Positions 14,501 through 22,720 are shown, numbered from the stretch's first letter. The stretch: DNA of 64,000 nucleotides from Affinundibacterium macrobrachii (GCF_014652415.1 NZ_BMYT01000006.1:176862-240861), one strand, 5' to 3'. The notes: a model not told the origin generated them from the sequence alone. Numbers and translations are program-made.

Positions 14501-17380
14501 TGGTCGACCAGCAGCCCATATTATTGCGAATTTTTTGGCAAGGTTGCTTAGATGATTAAAGTAATCTGATGTTATTTCGCGATTGTTAAATTTGGGAGAG
14601 TCAAGTAAAGATACATTCTTCTTGGCAATTAACTTAACGCGAACCGCGCCAAAGAACCAGTCATGTGCCAATGTAGTTAGAGCAGCACGAGTCTCTTCAT
14701 AGCTACCTTCGCGCCAGTCAAAGTTCAATGGCCTTAACGAAATGCTTGCTTCACTTCCGGCGAGTGCATGAATGCATCCTGCAAGATTACCACTTAATAT
14801 TATATTAAATTCAGCCCAAGCTGAGAGGTTCGCTTCTGCGAGTGCTGCAGCTCGGAAAGTCGCGTCACAAACCATGAGTTTTGACTCTGTGTCTGGTAGG
14901 TGCGGTAGTACGTCAATTAGGCTGCGTAATTTCTCATTATCGACGCGAGCAGCCAAGAACTTGTTAGCAATTTGAGGCCACCGTTCCGCAATCCACTTGG
15001 CCTCATTTTTTGGAGTAGAGTCTAGCACTCCTAATTTGGCAAAAGCTTGCGCTAAATACAGTGCTTTGCTTAATGCGTCGGAGCTTTGATTCGTTTTGGT
15101 AAAGCGACTTTCACCTCGGTGGCGACGTAATGCCTCCTGAGCGCATTCTGTGGCTGCCACGATATTTCCTCTTGCGTTTAGAGCCAAGCCAAGTGCTACA
15201 ACATCGACTATCGAGGACTCGTGTCTAGAGGCGTAGGCTTCGTCAATTACATTGTCATCGGCCGCGAGTGTCCACGTGCATGCTTTAAGTCTAGCGGCAT
15301 CTTCCCCCATTAGTCGATACGACAGGCTGTTGAGTAATCTGTACTTGAGGTGACGGAGGCGATATGCCTCGGCATATCTTGTCGTTTGCACCGCATATTC
15401 TTCAGCACTATCGAGAAGGTTTTCGATAAGACTGGGTGCATAGCCTTCTTGTAATCTTTCAAGTACCCAATTACGCTGTAGCCCTCTAATAAGCTCATCG
15501 GAGTTGCCTCGTCTTGCTTTTATTAGCCAAAGCCAATTCACCTTCAATGCTGTAGGGGCGTCACCGTCTAGCCATATTTCTACAAAATTTTCTAATTCAT
15601 TAATTCGCTGTTCGAATCCATCTGTTTGCTTGATAAATACAATCAGACTTTCATGAAAAGGCCGTAAACCTGCTGGCGAAGCATGTAGCAAATGTTCCAC
15701 TGCCGTTACATCTGGTAGTGGAGACAAAGAAAGTGTGGAAATCTCTGCAAAGGCACGACTTGGCCAGAAAAATCGAAACTCGCAAACAAGTCGCAGAACA
15801 TCTTTTTGGCTAGCATTAAGTAATTGCCAAAGTGATTCGTAGTACGTTTTTGCATCGTGACCTAAATCTCCTGAAAGTCTTTCGACGTTCCATGAGGATA
15901 ATTCCCTTCCTGTTCGAATGAGTTCCTCAGTCGCATAGATTACGTGAAGTGGATGCCCGGCGGTACGTTCACGTAATTTTGCAGCCGCTTCTTGTAACTC
16001 GGTTTCAATGATAGACCTATTTGCATTAAGGTGAAGACGCCCCTGCTGGACTTCTTTGCGAAGGTACTGAAGTACTGCATTGGCAGACATCGAAGGAAGT
16101 TCTAGCCATGAATTGCGAGGCGCCTCAACAATGAGGCGGTTTGGCAGCTGTGAGTCTTCCACTGGCTGTGTTCCAACAACGAGCACAAGGTTCTCGCAAA
16201 TAGGTAATAATTGATTAAATATTTCGTCGAGTGCTCGTTTATCCCTACCTTGGTTTCGCCAAACATGGTCGAGTCCATCAATTATTACCACGAATGGTTT
16301 TCCTAATGTTTTATAGTGTGCTGAGCACGCTAACAAGCTTGAAGTTAATTCGTGATGGGGTGTTACGACGTCTCCATGGAACTCCTTGACCTGTGCCAGG
16401 ATAGATTCTTGGACAGCAAAACTAGTGTGACGGTCATACGTACGGTCTGCTGCCGATAAATAGTAGTGATGGCGAACAAAAGGTATTTTTTCTGATTCTA
16501 ATAGTTCACATACTTTGCTTAAATATGTGCTTTTTCCTCGCCCAGGTGGTCCAGTTAGTACGAGTGGTTGTAACGGTCTGGCCTTGAGGCTAGACATAAA
16601 TTTCGCATGAAATTCATTGTCTGGTACGCGATAACCAAGGGGAATGGTGAAATCTTCGGGCAGTGGTTCTGGGACTGTGATGCGTAATGTAGACTTTAGT
16701 ACTTCAAAGGTAATCCAACCGTCTGGTGCAGGTTGGCTCTTTTGAATGGACCAATTTATCGCTCTATTTTTGAGTGTCTCGATACCTTCTGGTGTGGAGT
16801 GCCTTCGCAGTCTCTGAGTGACATGCGATTCAATGCTGGAAAATCCTTTGTCGCTGTGCATAATTTCCAGCATTTTAAAGAAACGTAACGCGTTAACTTC
16901 GCTTCCAAGGTCTTGTTCGACTCTTGCTTGAATATCCATAGGCGCAAGCTTGTAGTCAATAAACTTTCCACCTCTCAGGCATTTTTCGATATTGAGGTCT
17001 GGAATTCGGTTTGTTAGTAATCGAATGCTTCCTACCTTTGATGGAGGGATTGCATCTAGAGCATCAAACCATTTGCGAATATTTGTTCGTGCCGTACCTC
17101 CAGCCTTCCCTTTTTTTTCTAACAACCATTTCCACTCAAGTAGATATTTATCAGGAGATGGTGAGAACTTGACTTGCCAAAGGTCTACTTTGTCATCCGC
17201 TCTAACAGCAACCAAGTCATCTAATCCTTTTGGCGCAATTGTTTCTGCATCACATTCGAACCTAATACGCTTATACCTTGTTGGAGCCTCTAGCCAATCA
17301 CAAAGTAGGTTCACGCCTTGCATGGTTTGATAAACATAACCTGCCGCAGTAGTTGCTGAAGATTTAATTTCTGAGCTCAC
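11537..17380 (-). CDS. Cap4-like nuclease / STAND NTPase (Avs-like antiviral sensor), 1947 aa
   Basis: Three parts are visible. Residues 1-130 start with AAGYVYQTMQGVNLL and contain E42, D54/D55 and the Q-V-K triad at 69-71, a PD-(D/E)XK arrangement typical of Cap4/DUF4297 nucleases. A STAND NTPase follows, with Walker A GPPGRGKST (about 276-284) and a Walker B strand FVVIIDGLDH (about 362-371). The remaining ~1450 residues are alpha-helical and repeat-like, with a distinct beta-rich C terminus. This matches Avs proteins, where the C-terminal part recognises a phage protein and the nuclease then cuts DNA. The GTG start follows the preceding gene by 62 bp. The subtype and the trigger are unknown. 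Confidence 0.82.
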   Translation of the reverse strand: MSSEIKSSATTAAGYVYQTMQGVNLLCDWLEAPTRYKRIRFECDAETIAPKGLDDLVAVRADDKVDLWQVKFSPSPDKYLLEWKWLLEKKGKAGGTARTNIRKWFDALDAIPPSKVGSIRLLTNRIPDLNIEKCLRGGKFIDYKLAPMDIQARVEQDLGSEVNALRFFKMLEIMHSDKGFSSIESHVTQRLRRHSTPEGIETLKNRAINWSIQKSQPAPDGWITFEVLKSTLRITVPEPLPEDFTIPLGYRVPDNEFHAKFMSSLKARPLQPLVLTGPPGRGKSTYLSKVCELLESEKIPFVRHHYYLSAADRTYDRHTSFAVQESILAQVKEFHGDVVTPHHELTSSLLACSAHYKTLGKPFVVIIDGLDHVWRNQGRDKRALDEIFNQLLPICENLVLVVGTQPVEDSQLPNRLIVEAPRNSWLELPSMSANAVLQYLRKEVQQGRLHLNANRSIIETELQEAAAKLRERTAGHPLHVIYATEELIRTGRELSSWNVERLSGDLGHDAKTYYESLWQLLNASQKDVLRLVCEFRFFWPSRAFAEISTLSLSPLPDVTAVEHLLHASPAGLRPFHESLIVFIKQTDGFEQRINELENFVEIWLDGDAPTALKVNWLWLIKARRGNSDELIRGLQRNWVLERLQEGYAPSLIENLLDSAEEYAVQTTRYAEAYRLRHLKYRLLNSLSYRLMGEDAARLKACTWTLAADDNVIDEAYASRHESSIVDVVALGLALNARGNIVAATECAQEALRRHRGESRFTKTNQSSDALSKALYLAQAFAKLGVLDSTPKNEAKWIAERWPQIANKFLAARVDNEKLRSLIDVLPHLPDTESKLMVCDATFRAAALAEANLSAWAEFNIILSGNLAGCIHALAGSEASISLRPLNFDWREGSYEETRAALTTLAHDWFFGAVRVKLIAKKNVSLLDSPKFNNREITSDYFNHLSNLAKKFAIIWAAGRPIKFSQLYEELPPLNIAGYDLNHDLGQGTSEFKSALHCIAVDIQLMSAQFGIATLVEKDDLLRAMVQTWFDADQFRTQYVTSLTKILSDDAAEEFIRQQLTLLNTQVKEETGVRLMAMLELCEMALRHDLKCLATDLCSKTWELALGYAQRKDPAMSDVMDAIEYLIPSSPKDALRLLMEVAPQIHNILDFTDGKGTRHISARADELLAKLDRQALVEKYRSHTDCSDWSQAEDSLKAFISTATSECEFTGAVLRTGIHLDAIKSLQIAASNGDANSTKLLSEIEQHRSGHFGGIFETTSTSSGPDSRPFLSDVKMYQINELERLQDDLKEHYGVRAEVLCEWYCYWETQGHGSQLIGILEPTLLSDACRDNDLSELLDLAFATKLRLEGARKAFPYIVQAQLFRGGWLGNMERSEKTVSRLKQVVGRYKSRCDEFFLKSTYSWLDRPKKNRIIPSEMMVLFLSLQGRTAEAIQFVEAMVQSIKEDTRTLNLKAPTWSNKLLGRNTELELLMARLRWPVASTRWWTMQELASLLLSESVQEEVFERLLNELRGCQLESETVEIVSIFWMAFNRGYPITNDLTTSIRHPSMLVEHLLADMGIKFKAIITPPLELAPVDFKVPSNFKQVQGRDVPRIYMSLIKHLEQQMNRPLAQQFAFEWSLTEAAYPDAPLQGDLAYFIRPVGDNATAGFASRTLLRMLAAFQRTIEVARKSWGLPDKVALDFLQHVLPFEPSLAFLSPSYPSWMPQLDSPTTANETSITEFIIKIQNNLKATKPTTALLSLITPIKVSPYEIIELSLVRCRKWGNLPIDAESLANRIDYDQQHRGHIALDSDTWGISQMQCMGLDDVLDEETQSAPMAAFPTFSRVGYLQKELYPKRLRLPLITGLNEKITISPSGDKLTMSANGKLIATCLYWNAGWSPGHPISISGLNGTALLGEMVEPSGEKEAPPDSHFYLWTVTRLSRKYGYGTFEESVPIYGIFTQQIKKA

Positions 17381-17442
17381 GAGGCATCCATTGTGTTGTT
17401 CGTCAAATTTGAGAAGTGGAAATTTTAAAGAGTAAAATTACG

Positions 17443-17796
17443 CTAATCTTCATCTTCTTCACTAGTAATTCCAAGTTCCTCAAATAATGTGTCTTCATTT
17501 AGTGTTCCAGACGCCAGTGCTTTTCGTTCTTCCTTTACATAATTTTTCGCGAGAATTGTTGGGGCACCTTCTAGCGCTGCGATAGTGACTAGTGCGAATC
17601 CACCTCGGTCAAGTTGGACAAGTAATATCCCAAAGTCTTCAAGCCAACACCGCAAATCAGATGTAAATGCACTTCGTAGGGTTGTTCGGCGAGCTAAACT
17701 CTTAATTGTTTTTTCGCTCACTCGTGCTCGAGTTTTTTCCGAACGTTTAAATAAGACTGCAATTATTAGAGCAACTTGCTTTGAAGATGGGTACAT
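17443..17796 (-). CDS. Small partner protein of the STAND operon, 117 aa
   Basis: The N-terminal part is basic (KRSEKTRARVSEKTIKSLAR) and is followed by FTSDLRCWLEDFGILLVQLD and GGFALVTIAALEGAPTI, which looks like a winged-helix-type fold. The last 30 residues are very acidic (EELGITSEEDED). AAGGA precedes the ATG. It lies 62 bp upstream of the STAND gene in the same direction, so the two probably form one operon. I recall similar small proteins beside restriction and defence genes but cannot name the family. It may be a transcriptional repressor or a regulator of the large protein. Confidence 0.65.
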   Translation of the reverse strand: MYPSSKQVALIIAVLFKRSEKTRARVSEKTIKSLARRTTLRSAFTSDLRCWLEDFGILLVQLDRGGFALVTIAALEGAPTILAKNYVKEERKALASGTLNEDTLFEELGITSEEDED

Positions 17797-18049
17797 ATTA
17801 AATCCTTAATTGGGATTATGGAGATTCTATTATGGGATTTATTAATTTCGAAGTCAAGGGCAAATTTTTCTTTAGCTATCGGGAACATATGATGTCTTTG
17901 ATTGGTTTTGATGTAAGACTTCCGATGCTCATTGAGATGTCTTTGAAGCCTGGGACGTGTCAATACAAGTCTTAAATGAAAATCTGCGCTTAATTTCGAA
18001 AGACGTTATACAGGCACAAAAAATCATATTACGATTTGAAATCGCCTTT

Positions 18050-18075
18050 AAAAGGGCAGTGGTATCTGCCCTTTT
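18050..18075 (-). terminator. Hairpin after the 312-aa gene
   Basis: A perfect 10-bp stem (18050-18059 with 18066-18075) with a 6-nt loop has A/T-rich ends on both strands. It lies 20 bp past the stop of the leftward gene at 18095. The remaining gap to 17796 shows no gene. Confidence 0.7.
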
Positions 18076-18094
18076 GTTAGTTCTACATTCCAAT

Positions 18095-19033
18095 TTATGC
18101 AGCCTTCTTCCTAAATAAATTATGTAGAGCGCTGAACCAAGTTTCTCGATGGACAAATCTCGCTTTATGGGCATTGTTCTGCAGAATTTCAGCTTTGGAT
18201 AACGCTGAGATATTTTCCCAAGAATCGTCATTTAGAACATAGGTTGCATTGTTTATCGCTCGGGATTCCAGGATACAAAAACCCAAAGTGGGGAATCCAA
18301 AAATGACATATCCGTCAAAACCAGCTTTTCCAACTGCAATAAATTCTGGTTCGTAACTTCCAACTGCATCAAATCTCGCTTGAATAACGGGTTGATTACC
18401 TGTCGGGCTACGTGACACGATACCTTGTAAGGCAGATTTGCCTGATTGCCATGGATTCTTTCCGGGAGGTAGTAATTCCCAATTGAGCTGGCGTAGTGGT
18501 GATTTTTTCCAGCTAAATAGGTCTTTGTTGAAAATTAGACACTCCTTAAAAATGTCAACTAACATGTTTGACGTGTTTGTTGCTACTTCCATTGGATTTG
18601 ACTCTTTCGTAAAAGGACCTGCCACAACTATGATTTCGCCAAGGCCATTCTGTAGTATCTCCAAGTTGATAGCGTAGGCTGGCACAATTGTTCTAGGATA
18701 GCGTTGATATGGAATATCAACAATCTTTGATTTTTCCTCACATTCATAGCGTCCTTTAAATTGTTTCCATCGCCATTCTCCTTGGCGGTATGCAGTCTCT
18801 TTAGGTAAGTCCGTGTGTTTGACAATATAGCCATTAGCGTTCTTGTCTGAAGCAGTACCCCAAGTAGCGTCAGGTAATAATTGCTCACCTGGCTTGGGTG
18901 GGTTAGAAAAACCTAATTTTTCAAGAGGGGCTAAGTGCTTGTCCTGTACGACAATACCAAGATAGAAAACTTGGCCATCTTTTACGTGGTTTAGATATTT
19001 CGCAATTCCACGAGTTTTTTTAACAATTTTCAT
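18095..19033 (-). CDS. Unknown 312-aa protein divergent from the sigma/ImmA cassette
   Basis: I do not recognise this family. The N-terminal half is basic and aromatic, with WGTASDKNANGYIVKHTDLP near residues 58-77 and WRWKQFKGRY near 87-96. The middle is alpha/beta-like (GLGEIIVVAGPFTKESNPME). The C terminus contains FIAVGKAGFDGYVIFGFP, then NNATYVLNDDSWENISALSK and HRETWFSALHNLFRK. There is no signal peptide or membrane segment. AAAGG precedes the ATG. It is transcribed away from the sigma/130-aa/ImmA operon across a 142-bp region with a long inverted repeat, so it may be that sigma factor's target. Confidence 0.7.
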   Translation of the reverse strand: MKIVKKTRGIAKYLNHVKDGQVFYLGIVVQDKHLAPLEKLGFSNPPKPGEQLLPDATWGTASDKNANGYIVKHTDLPKETAYRQGEWRWKQFKGRYECEEKSKIVDIPYQRYPRTIVPAYAINLEILQNGLGEIIVVAGPFTKESNPMEVATNTSNMLVDIFKECLIFNKDLFSWKKSPLRQLNWELLPPGKNPWQSGKSALQGIVSRSPTGNQPVIQARFDAVGSYEPEFIAVGKAGFDGYVIFGFPTLGFCILESRAINNATYVLNDDSWENISALSKAEILQNNAHKARFVHRETWFSALHNLFRKKAA

Positions 19034-19175
19034 GATTTGTTGCCTTTCTTTGATAAAAGTTGCGCAATCGGATATATTTTTCCTTGCACTACATAAGACT
19101 CTCGGAAAAGACGCCGTGGACGCGCAAAAATAAATATTTTTTTGACGTCCATCATCATTGAGTTAGGAGCCTATA
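19034..19175. promoter_or_regulatory. Divergent promoter region with a long inverted repeat
   Basis: TGGACG (19117-19122) and CGTCCA (19146-19151) flank a second pair, CAAAAA (19125-19130) and TTTTTTTG (19137-19144). Together they make an imperfect palindrome of about 35 bp, ending some 25 bp before the sigma-gene start. It is a likely operator or hairpin controlling the cassette. No standard sigma-70 promoter is clear. Confidence 0.5.
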
Positions 19176-19766
19176 TTGATACAAGCAAACCTTGATTCAG
19201 ACCAGTTTGAGCAGCACCGCCTGACTAGCCAAGAAATAGAGTTGATATTGAAAGAATTCTCAGATGCTGATTGGGCACGAGCATCAAAAATGGCGGAATT
19301 CCATTCGAATAATGTTCCCGGAGTTACTGGACAAGACCTTTTACAGATTGCAATTGAGAAATTTTTGAGTCAGGCTCGATGTTGGCCCACAAACACTCAT
19401 CCATTGGTTGTGTTGAGTAACGCGTTGCACAGCATCGCTTACAACATCAGAAAGAAGGAAGCTAGGGTAATTAATCCTAATGTACAAATCGAGTCTGGGG
19501 ATGATGAAGATTCAAGGGAAATTGTAGAGCCTAGTTATGAAACCTCAATGTCCAACCGACTAGATGCAGAAAATATGATTCGGGCCATCGAAAGACAAGT
19601 TCAAGGTGACGATGAAGTGGAATTAGTCTTAATGGCTTGGGCTGATGGATTGAGGGGGACTGAAGCCGCAGAAGCATCTGGCCTAGATACAAAAAAATAT
19701 GACGCAGCAAGGAAGCGGTTAGACCGGAAACTGGCGCCACTAAAAGAATTATGGAGTGAACAATGA
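19176..19766 (+). CDS. Small sigma-70-like factor, 196 aa
   Basis: The size and layout fit a two-domain sigma factor. A helical region 2-like part (GQDLLQIAIEKFLSQARCW, then NALHSIAYNIRKKEARVI) is followed by a linker and a region 4-like helix-turn-helix (LMAWADGLRGTEAAEASGLD, then KYDAARKRLDRKL). I chose the TTG at 19176 because AGGAG lies 7 nt upstream. The 3' end overlaps the next gene by 4 bases. It probably redirects RNA polymerase to promoters in the element. A degenerate or non-sigma HTH role is possible because region 2 is divergent. Confidence 0.65.
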   Translation: MIQANLDSDQFEQHRLTSQEIELILKEFSDADWARASKMAEFHSNNVPGVTGQDLLQIAIEKFLSQARCWPTNTHPLVVLSNALHSIAYNIRKKEARVINPNVQIESGDDEDSREIVEPSYETSMSNRLDAENMIRAIERQVQGDDEVELVLMAWADGLRGTEAAEASGLDTKKYDAARKRLDRKLAPLKELWSEQ

Positions 19767-20155
19767 ATTCGTCAATTAAGCCTGGTCAAACATCGTTTGA
19801 TAACGTCGCTGACGCATATTTACATGAATTGATGGACATGTCTGACGCTGAGGTTCTTGATGGGCTAAAGCCAGGAGCCGCAAAAGCGCGTGGTTTAGCC
19901 ATGCTAGAAGTGGCAAAAAAAGCGGCCGGCAAAATGAGGCTGCAGGCTGCCCGTGAGGCAATGAAAGCTAATGCGGCAGATTCTAGTCGACCTAGCGAAG
20001 CAATCTCCGTCGCGGACGCGCGTAAATTCTTACAGGTAGCTGCGAATGACGCAAGATTCACAATAGCCGCTAGAGAACTGTCTGAACTTACCGACCAAGA
20101 CCTTTTGAACTTGTATTGGCAGGTTAAAGGTTTGCAAGATGACGTCGGTAAATAG
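19763..20155 (+). CDS. Middle gene of the sigma/ImmA cassette, 130 aa
   Basis: An Ala- and Lys-rich helical protein (PGAAKARGLAMLEVAKKAAG near residues 37-56) with an acidic N terminus (ELMDMSDAEVLDGL). Its start overlaps the end of the sigma gene, and the ImmA gene follows 12 bp after its stop, so the three are one operon. The position between a sigma factor and a metallopeptidase suggests an anti-sigma or inhibitor that the peptidase cleaves, as in ImmA/ImmR-type switches. That is inference; no anti-sigma domain is recognised. Confidence 0.65.
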   Translation: MNSSIKPGQTSFDNVADAYLHELMDMSDAEVLDGLKPGAAKARGLAMLEVAKKAAGKMRLQAAREAMKANAADSSRPSEAISVADARKFLQVAANDARFTIAARELSELTDQDLLNLYWQVKGLQDDVGK

Positions 20156-20167
20156 ATTGGGTTACCC

Positions 20168-20965
20168 ATGAGTCCCGATATCGCTGCAGAATCAAGAATT
20201 GCTTCTCTAGGAATTACGAGTCCAGATGAATTGGATATCGAGGCGATTGCCTTTGATGCTGGAATTTCAATTGAATACCGTCACCTCGATGGTTGTGCCG
20301 CAACTTTAGTTGGTTTCGGAAATAGAGCGATAGCGACCATTAAGCCATGTGAGGTTAGAGGAAGGGAGCGATTCTCTATCGCACATGAGATTGGTCACTG
20401 GGATTTGCATCGTGGTCAATCATTCCAATGTCGAGTATTTGACATAAATGAAAATCTTGGAAAGAATCATTCGAAAGAAAGGCAAGCTGATAGTTATGCA
20501 GCGCATCTCTTGATGCCGACCTCTCTATTTAATCCAATTATTGGCACTTATAAAAATCCTGGTTTTGGTGAGCTCGGTGAGGTTGCCGCACAATTCGATA
20601 CGAGTTTGCTTGCGACATCAGTTCGGCTTGTAAATGTGAATAAGCTGCCGGTGATAGTTGCATGTTTTACTGATGGTAGAAGGCGCTGGTGCTTACCAGC
20701 GAAGGATATTCCTCAGCATTGGCGTTTGCGAAGTGTTCTTGATGAAGATAGCTTTGCTTACGACTTATGGAAATCTGGAGCTATCCGGCCAAAGCCTGGT
20801 AAACAATCAGCCGAAACTTGGTTTGAAAATGATGATGAAGATGAATTTGAAATTTTAGAACATAGCGTGATGTGCGGAAATGATGTCATCGTTTTGCTCT
20901 ATTTGACGGATGCTGAAATGTTCGATGACAGATTTGAATATCAGGGGCGAAATAGTCGCTGGTAG
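20168..20965 (+). CDS. ImmA/IrrE-family metallopeptidase, 265 aa
   Basis: The zinc site is clear: HEIGH at residues 73-77, with the probable third ligand E104 in ERQADSYAAHLLMP, the standard ImmA/IrrE (peptidase M78) pattern. These proteases cleave repressors or similar regulators and so switch on mobile-element or stress genes. The C-terminal ~100 residues are acidic (NDDEDEFEILE). It is the third gene of the sigma/130-aa/ImmA operon, and a strong terminator follows. The likely substrate is the 130-aa protein, or a repressor of the divergent gene. Confidence 0.85.
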   Translation: MSPDIAAESRIASLGITSPDELDIEAIAFDAGISIEYRHLDGCAATLVGFGNRAIATIKPCEVRGRERFSIAHEIGHWDLHRGQSFQCRVFDINENLGKNHSKERQADSYAAHLLMPTSLFNPIIGTYKNPGFGELGEVAAQFDTSLLATSVRLVNVNKLPVIVACFTDGRRRWCLPAKDIPQHWRLRSVLDEDSFAYDLWKSGAIRPKPGKQSAETWFENDDEDEFEILEHSVMCGNDVIVLLYLTDAEMFDDRFEYQGRNSRW

Positions 20966-21026
20966 TGCTTTTCGAAGCCTAATACTCCCGCGTCTAAGAT
21001 GTTCAATTGAGTCACTAATTTCTCAG

Positions 21027-21063
21027 AAAACGCCGCCAGAATTTCATGTGCTGGCGGCGTTTT
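21027..21063. terminator. Bidirectional terminator between ImmA and the integrase
   Basis: A perfect 13-bp stem (21027-21039 with 21051-21063), strongly GC-rich, has A and T flanks on both sides. It serves both convergent genes. Confidence 0.9.
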
Positions 21064-21065
21064 TT

Positions 21066-22394
21066 CTAGTGCAAAGTTTCGTGTGATGGTCGGTGTGAAA
21101 GTTGATTTACTCTCTTGCTCAAAAGCACATCGAGACGGTTCTTCCTTCGTTTTTCTGTGACCTCATTTTGAGGCGCGCTTACTATTGATGAGGTTGGTAT
21201 ATCTATTGTTGTTGCGGTTTTATTAAACGCTGCAACAGCATCTGACGCCTTGAGATTTATATATCGCTGCAGTTGCGACAGAGTTTTATGCCCGGTTACG
21301 AGTTGTAAAAGAAAAATATTGCCATTTAATCTTATAGCCATGCGCGTGGCACCGGTATGGCGTAAATCGTGCAAAGTAATATCTAGAATGTTCGCCCGAA
21401 TTCTTGCACGCTCCCAAGCTGATTTAACTGCATCCATCGATATTGGAATAATTAGGTCAGTGTCTGCGCCACGTGGTAGCTTTTGAATTAATTCCACGGC
21501 TTCTTTAGTGAGAGGAACTTCTCTTCCCCCTGCTTTGGCATCACGTAAAGTTAAAATACTTTTGACAGGGTCAAAATCCTGCCATCTGGACATCATTAAT
21601 AGTTCAGATTTTCGCATGGATGTTTCAATGAGCAGTGCAATACATGGAGCCACAAATGGATTGTCGCAGCTCCGCAATACATCCGCGAGTCTAAACTGTT
21701 CCTCATGAGATAAGATGCGACTGCGCTGGTTAGATATTCTCGGCATTCGTAAATCGGAGGCTGGATTTAGTGCAGGTTGTGCCCATCTCCAAGTCCGTCG
21801 TGCGTAATTGAAAAACTCACGTAGGAGTGAACGCTCTAATCCGATTGTGGCTGCTTTATAACCTTCCTTTTGCATTTGGTCGACCAGTTCTTGTAAGTGG
21901 AACGGTTGAATACTCGCCACGGTCATACGAGCTAGGTTATCGCGAATTTTGTCTGATGCTGTGCTGCGTTGAGCCTGTTTTTCGCGGTGCGCCTTAACTC
22001 CTTTTGCATAATTGCGTGTAACTTCGACGGGAATGGTTTCGAGTTGAAAATAGGTCTGCTCACTGGACGAGTCAGCGTTAGTGGATGCTATTTTGTTTGC
22101 CTTGAAGGTCGGTAAGTTCACGGCGCGTAGATATTTGTTGACCCTGCTTAAGTCTTGAACAGCGCCTTTGAGAAATGGCATTTTTTTCTCTGCATAGTCG
22201 TAAAGGGCTTGACCAAGCGAAGTACGGTCTGGACCGAATCCACAGGCGGAACCTTGATTTTCAAATGCATGCTCTTGATTGCGAGCCCAGGTTTCAGCTT
22301 CTTTGCGTGTTGCGAAGCCACCTTTGGTTGTTTTGAAATGTGTTTTGCGAATGCGGGCAATCCATGCCGAACCTTCTTTGTATACGGTCGCCAT
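21066..22394 (-). CDS. Tyrosine recombinase / integrase
   Basis: A phage-type integrase of about 442 aa. The catalytic domain shows a conserved Arg in TSMRKSELL, the HDLRHTGATR box (His and second Arg), GHKT and a Tyr in LQRYINL. The N terminus has an arm-binding pattern (WIARIRKTHFKTTKGGFATR) and a SAM-like core-binding region around residues 130-210. I take the ATG at 22394, 33 bases inside the longest reading, because GGTGG precedes it and the protein then begins with the family's usual opening. It lies 326 bp from tRNA-Phe and should catalyse integration at the tRNA 3' end. Confidence 0.9.
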   Translation of the reverse strand: MATVYKEGSAWIARIRKTHFKTTKGGFATRKEAETWARNQEHAFENQGSACGFGPDRTSLGQALYDYAEKKMPFLKGAVQDLSRVNKYLRAVNLPTFKANKIASTNADSSSEQTYFQLETIPVEVTRNYAKGVKAHREKQAQRSTASDKIRDNLARMTVASIQPFHLQELVDQMQKEGYKAATIGLERSLLREFFNYARRTWRWAQPALNPASDLRMPRISNQRSRILSHEEQFRLADVLRSCDNPFVAPCIALLIETSMRKSELLMMSRWQDFDPVKSILTLRDAKAGGREVPLTKEAVELIQKLPRGADTDLIIPISMDAVKSAWERARIRANILDITLHDLRHTGATRMAIRLNGNIFLLQLVTGHKTLSQLQRYINLKASDAVAAFNKTATTIDIPTSSIVSAPQNEVTEKRRKNRLDVLLSKRVNQLSHRPSHETLH

Positions 22395-22720
22395 ATTACA
22401 CCACCGCAAATTGTTGGGTTGGTGCAATAGACACAGGGAGATTGTCGCAAACGCGAGTGAATCGTTGAAATGGTAAGCTTTGGTAAAACATCGTTGAACT
22501 CCTTTAAGTTAATGAGGAGTTACGTTTAGTGACCGATGCCGAGCCTAAAATCTAAAATCGAATCTAAAATCCTAAATACGCAGTGAAGCGCATTTGAGGT
22601 ACGTCTTTAGTATCGATTTACTGTCAGTATTAGTGTCAGTAAGACGAAAAAAAAGCTTCCCGAGGGAAGCCATTTTTTACTTTTTCAATCGTATCTTATT
22701 GATTTGATTGAAAATTTTCT
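22395..22720. promoter_or_regulatory. Integrase-tRNA region with arm-type and core-type repeats
   Basis: Three direct copies of CTAAAATC (22545, 22552, 22564) plus a partial one (22572) suggest integrase arm-binding or Xis-binding sites. Two copies of TGTCAGTA (22622 and 22634) are a further candidate binding pair. The region joins the integrase start to the tRNA-Phe 3' end and probably holds one att site. The rest of the region shows no gene. Confidence 0.55.
22648..22680 (-). terminator. Terminator of tRNA-Phe
   Basis: GCTTCC (22655-22660) pairs with GGAAGC (22665-22670). On the minus strand a run of eight T follows. It lies about 40 bp past the tRNA 3' end. Confidence 0.85.

Larger units (their letters stand above)
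1..22720. mobile_element. Right part of an integrated, plasmid-derived element
   Basis: This stretch carries plasmid-type replication genes (RepA and RepC of the IncQ kind), many small genes of unknown function, an Avs-like defence operon, a sigma/ImmA cassette and, at its right end, a tyrosine recombinase next to the 3' end of a tRNA-Phe gene. Integration beside a tRNA 3' end is typical of islands and integrated plasmids. It appears more AT-rich and more sparsely coded than the core region that begins after the tRNA. No copy of the tRNA-Phe 3' end was found in positions 1-22,000, so the left end probably lies outside the window. No relaxase, transfer genes or transposase are visible. Confidence 0.75.

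Noticed and set aside
1..22000. Second copy of the tRNA-Phe 3' end (attL)
   Set aside because: No match to the terminal segment was found by eye; it probably lies outside the window.
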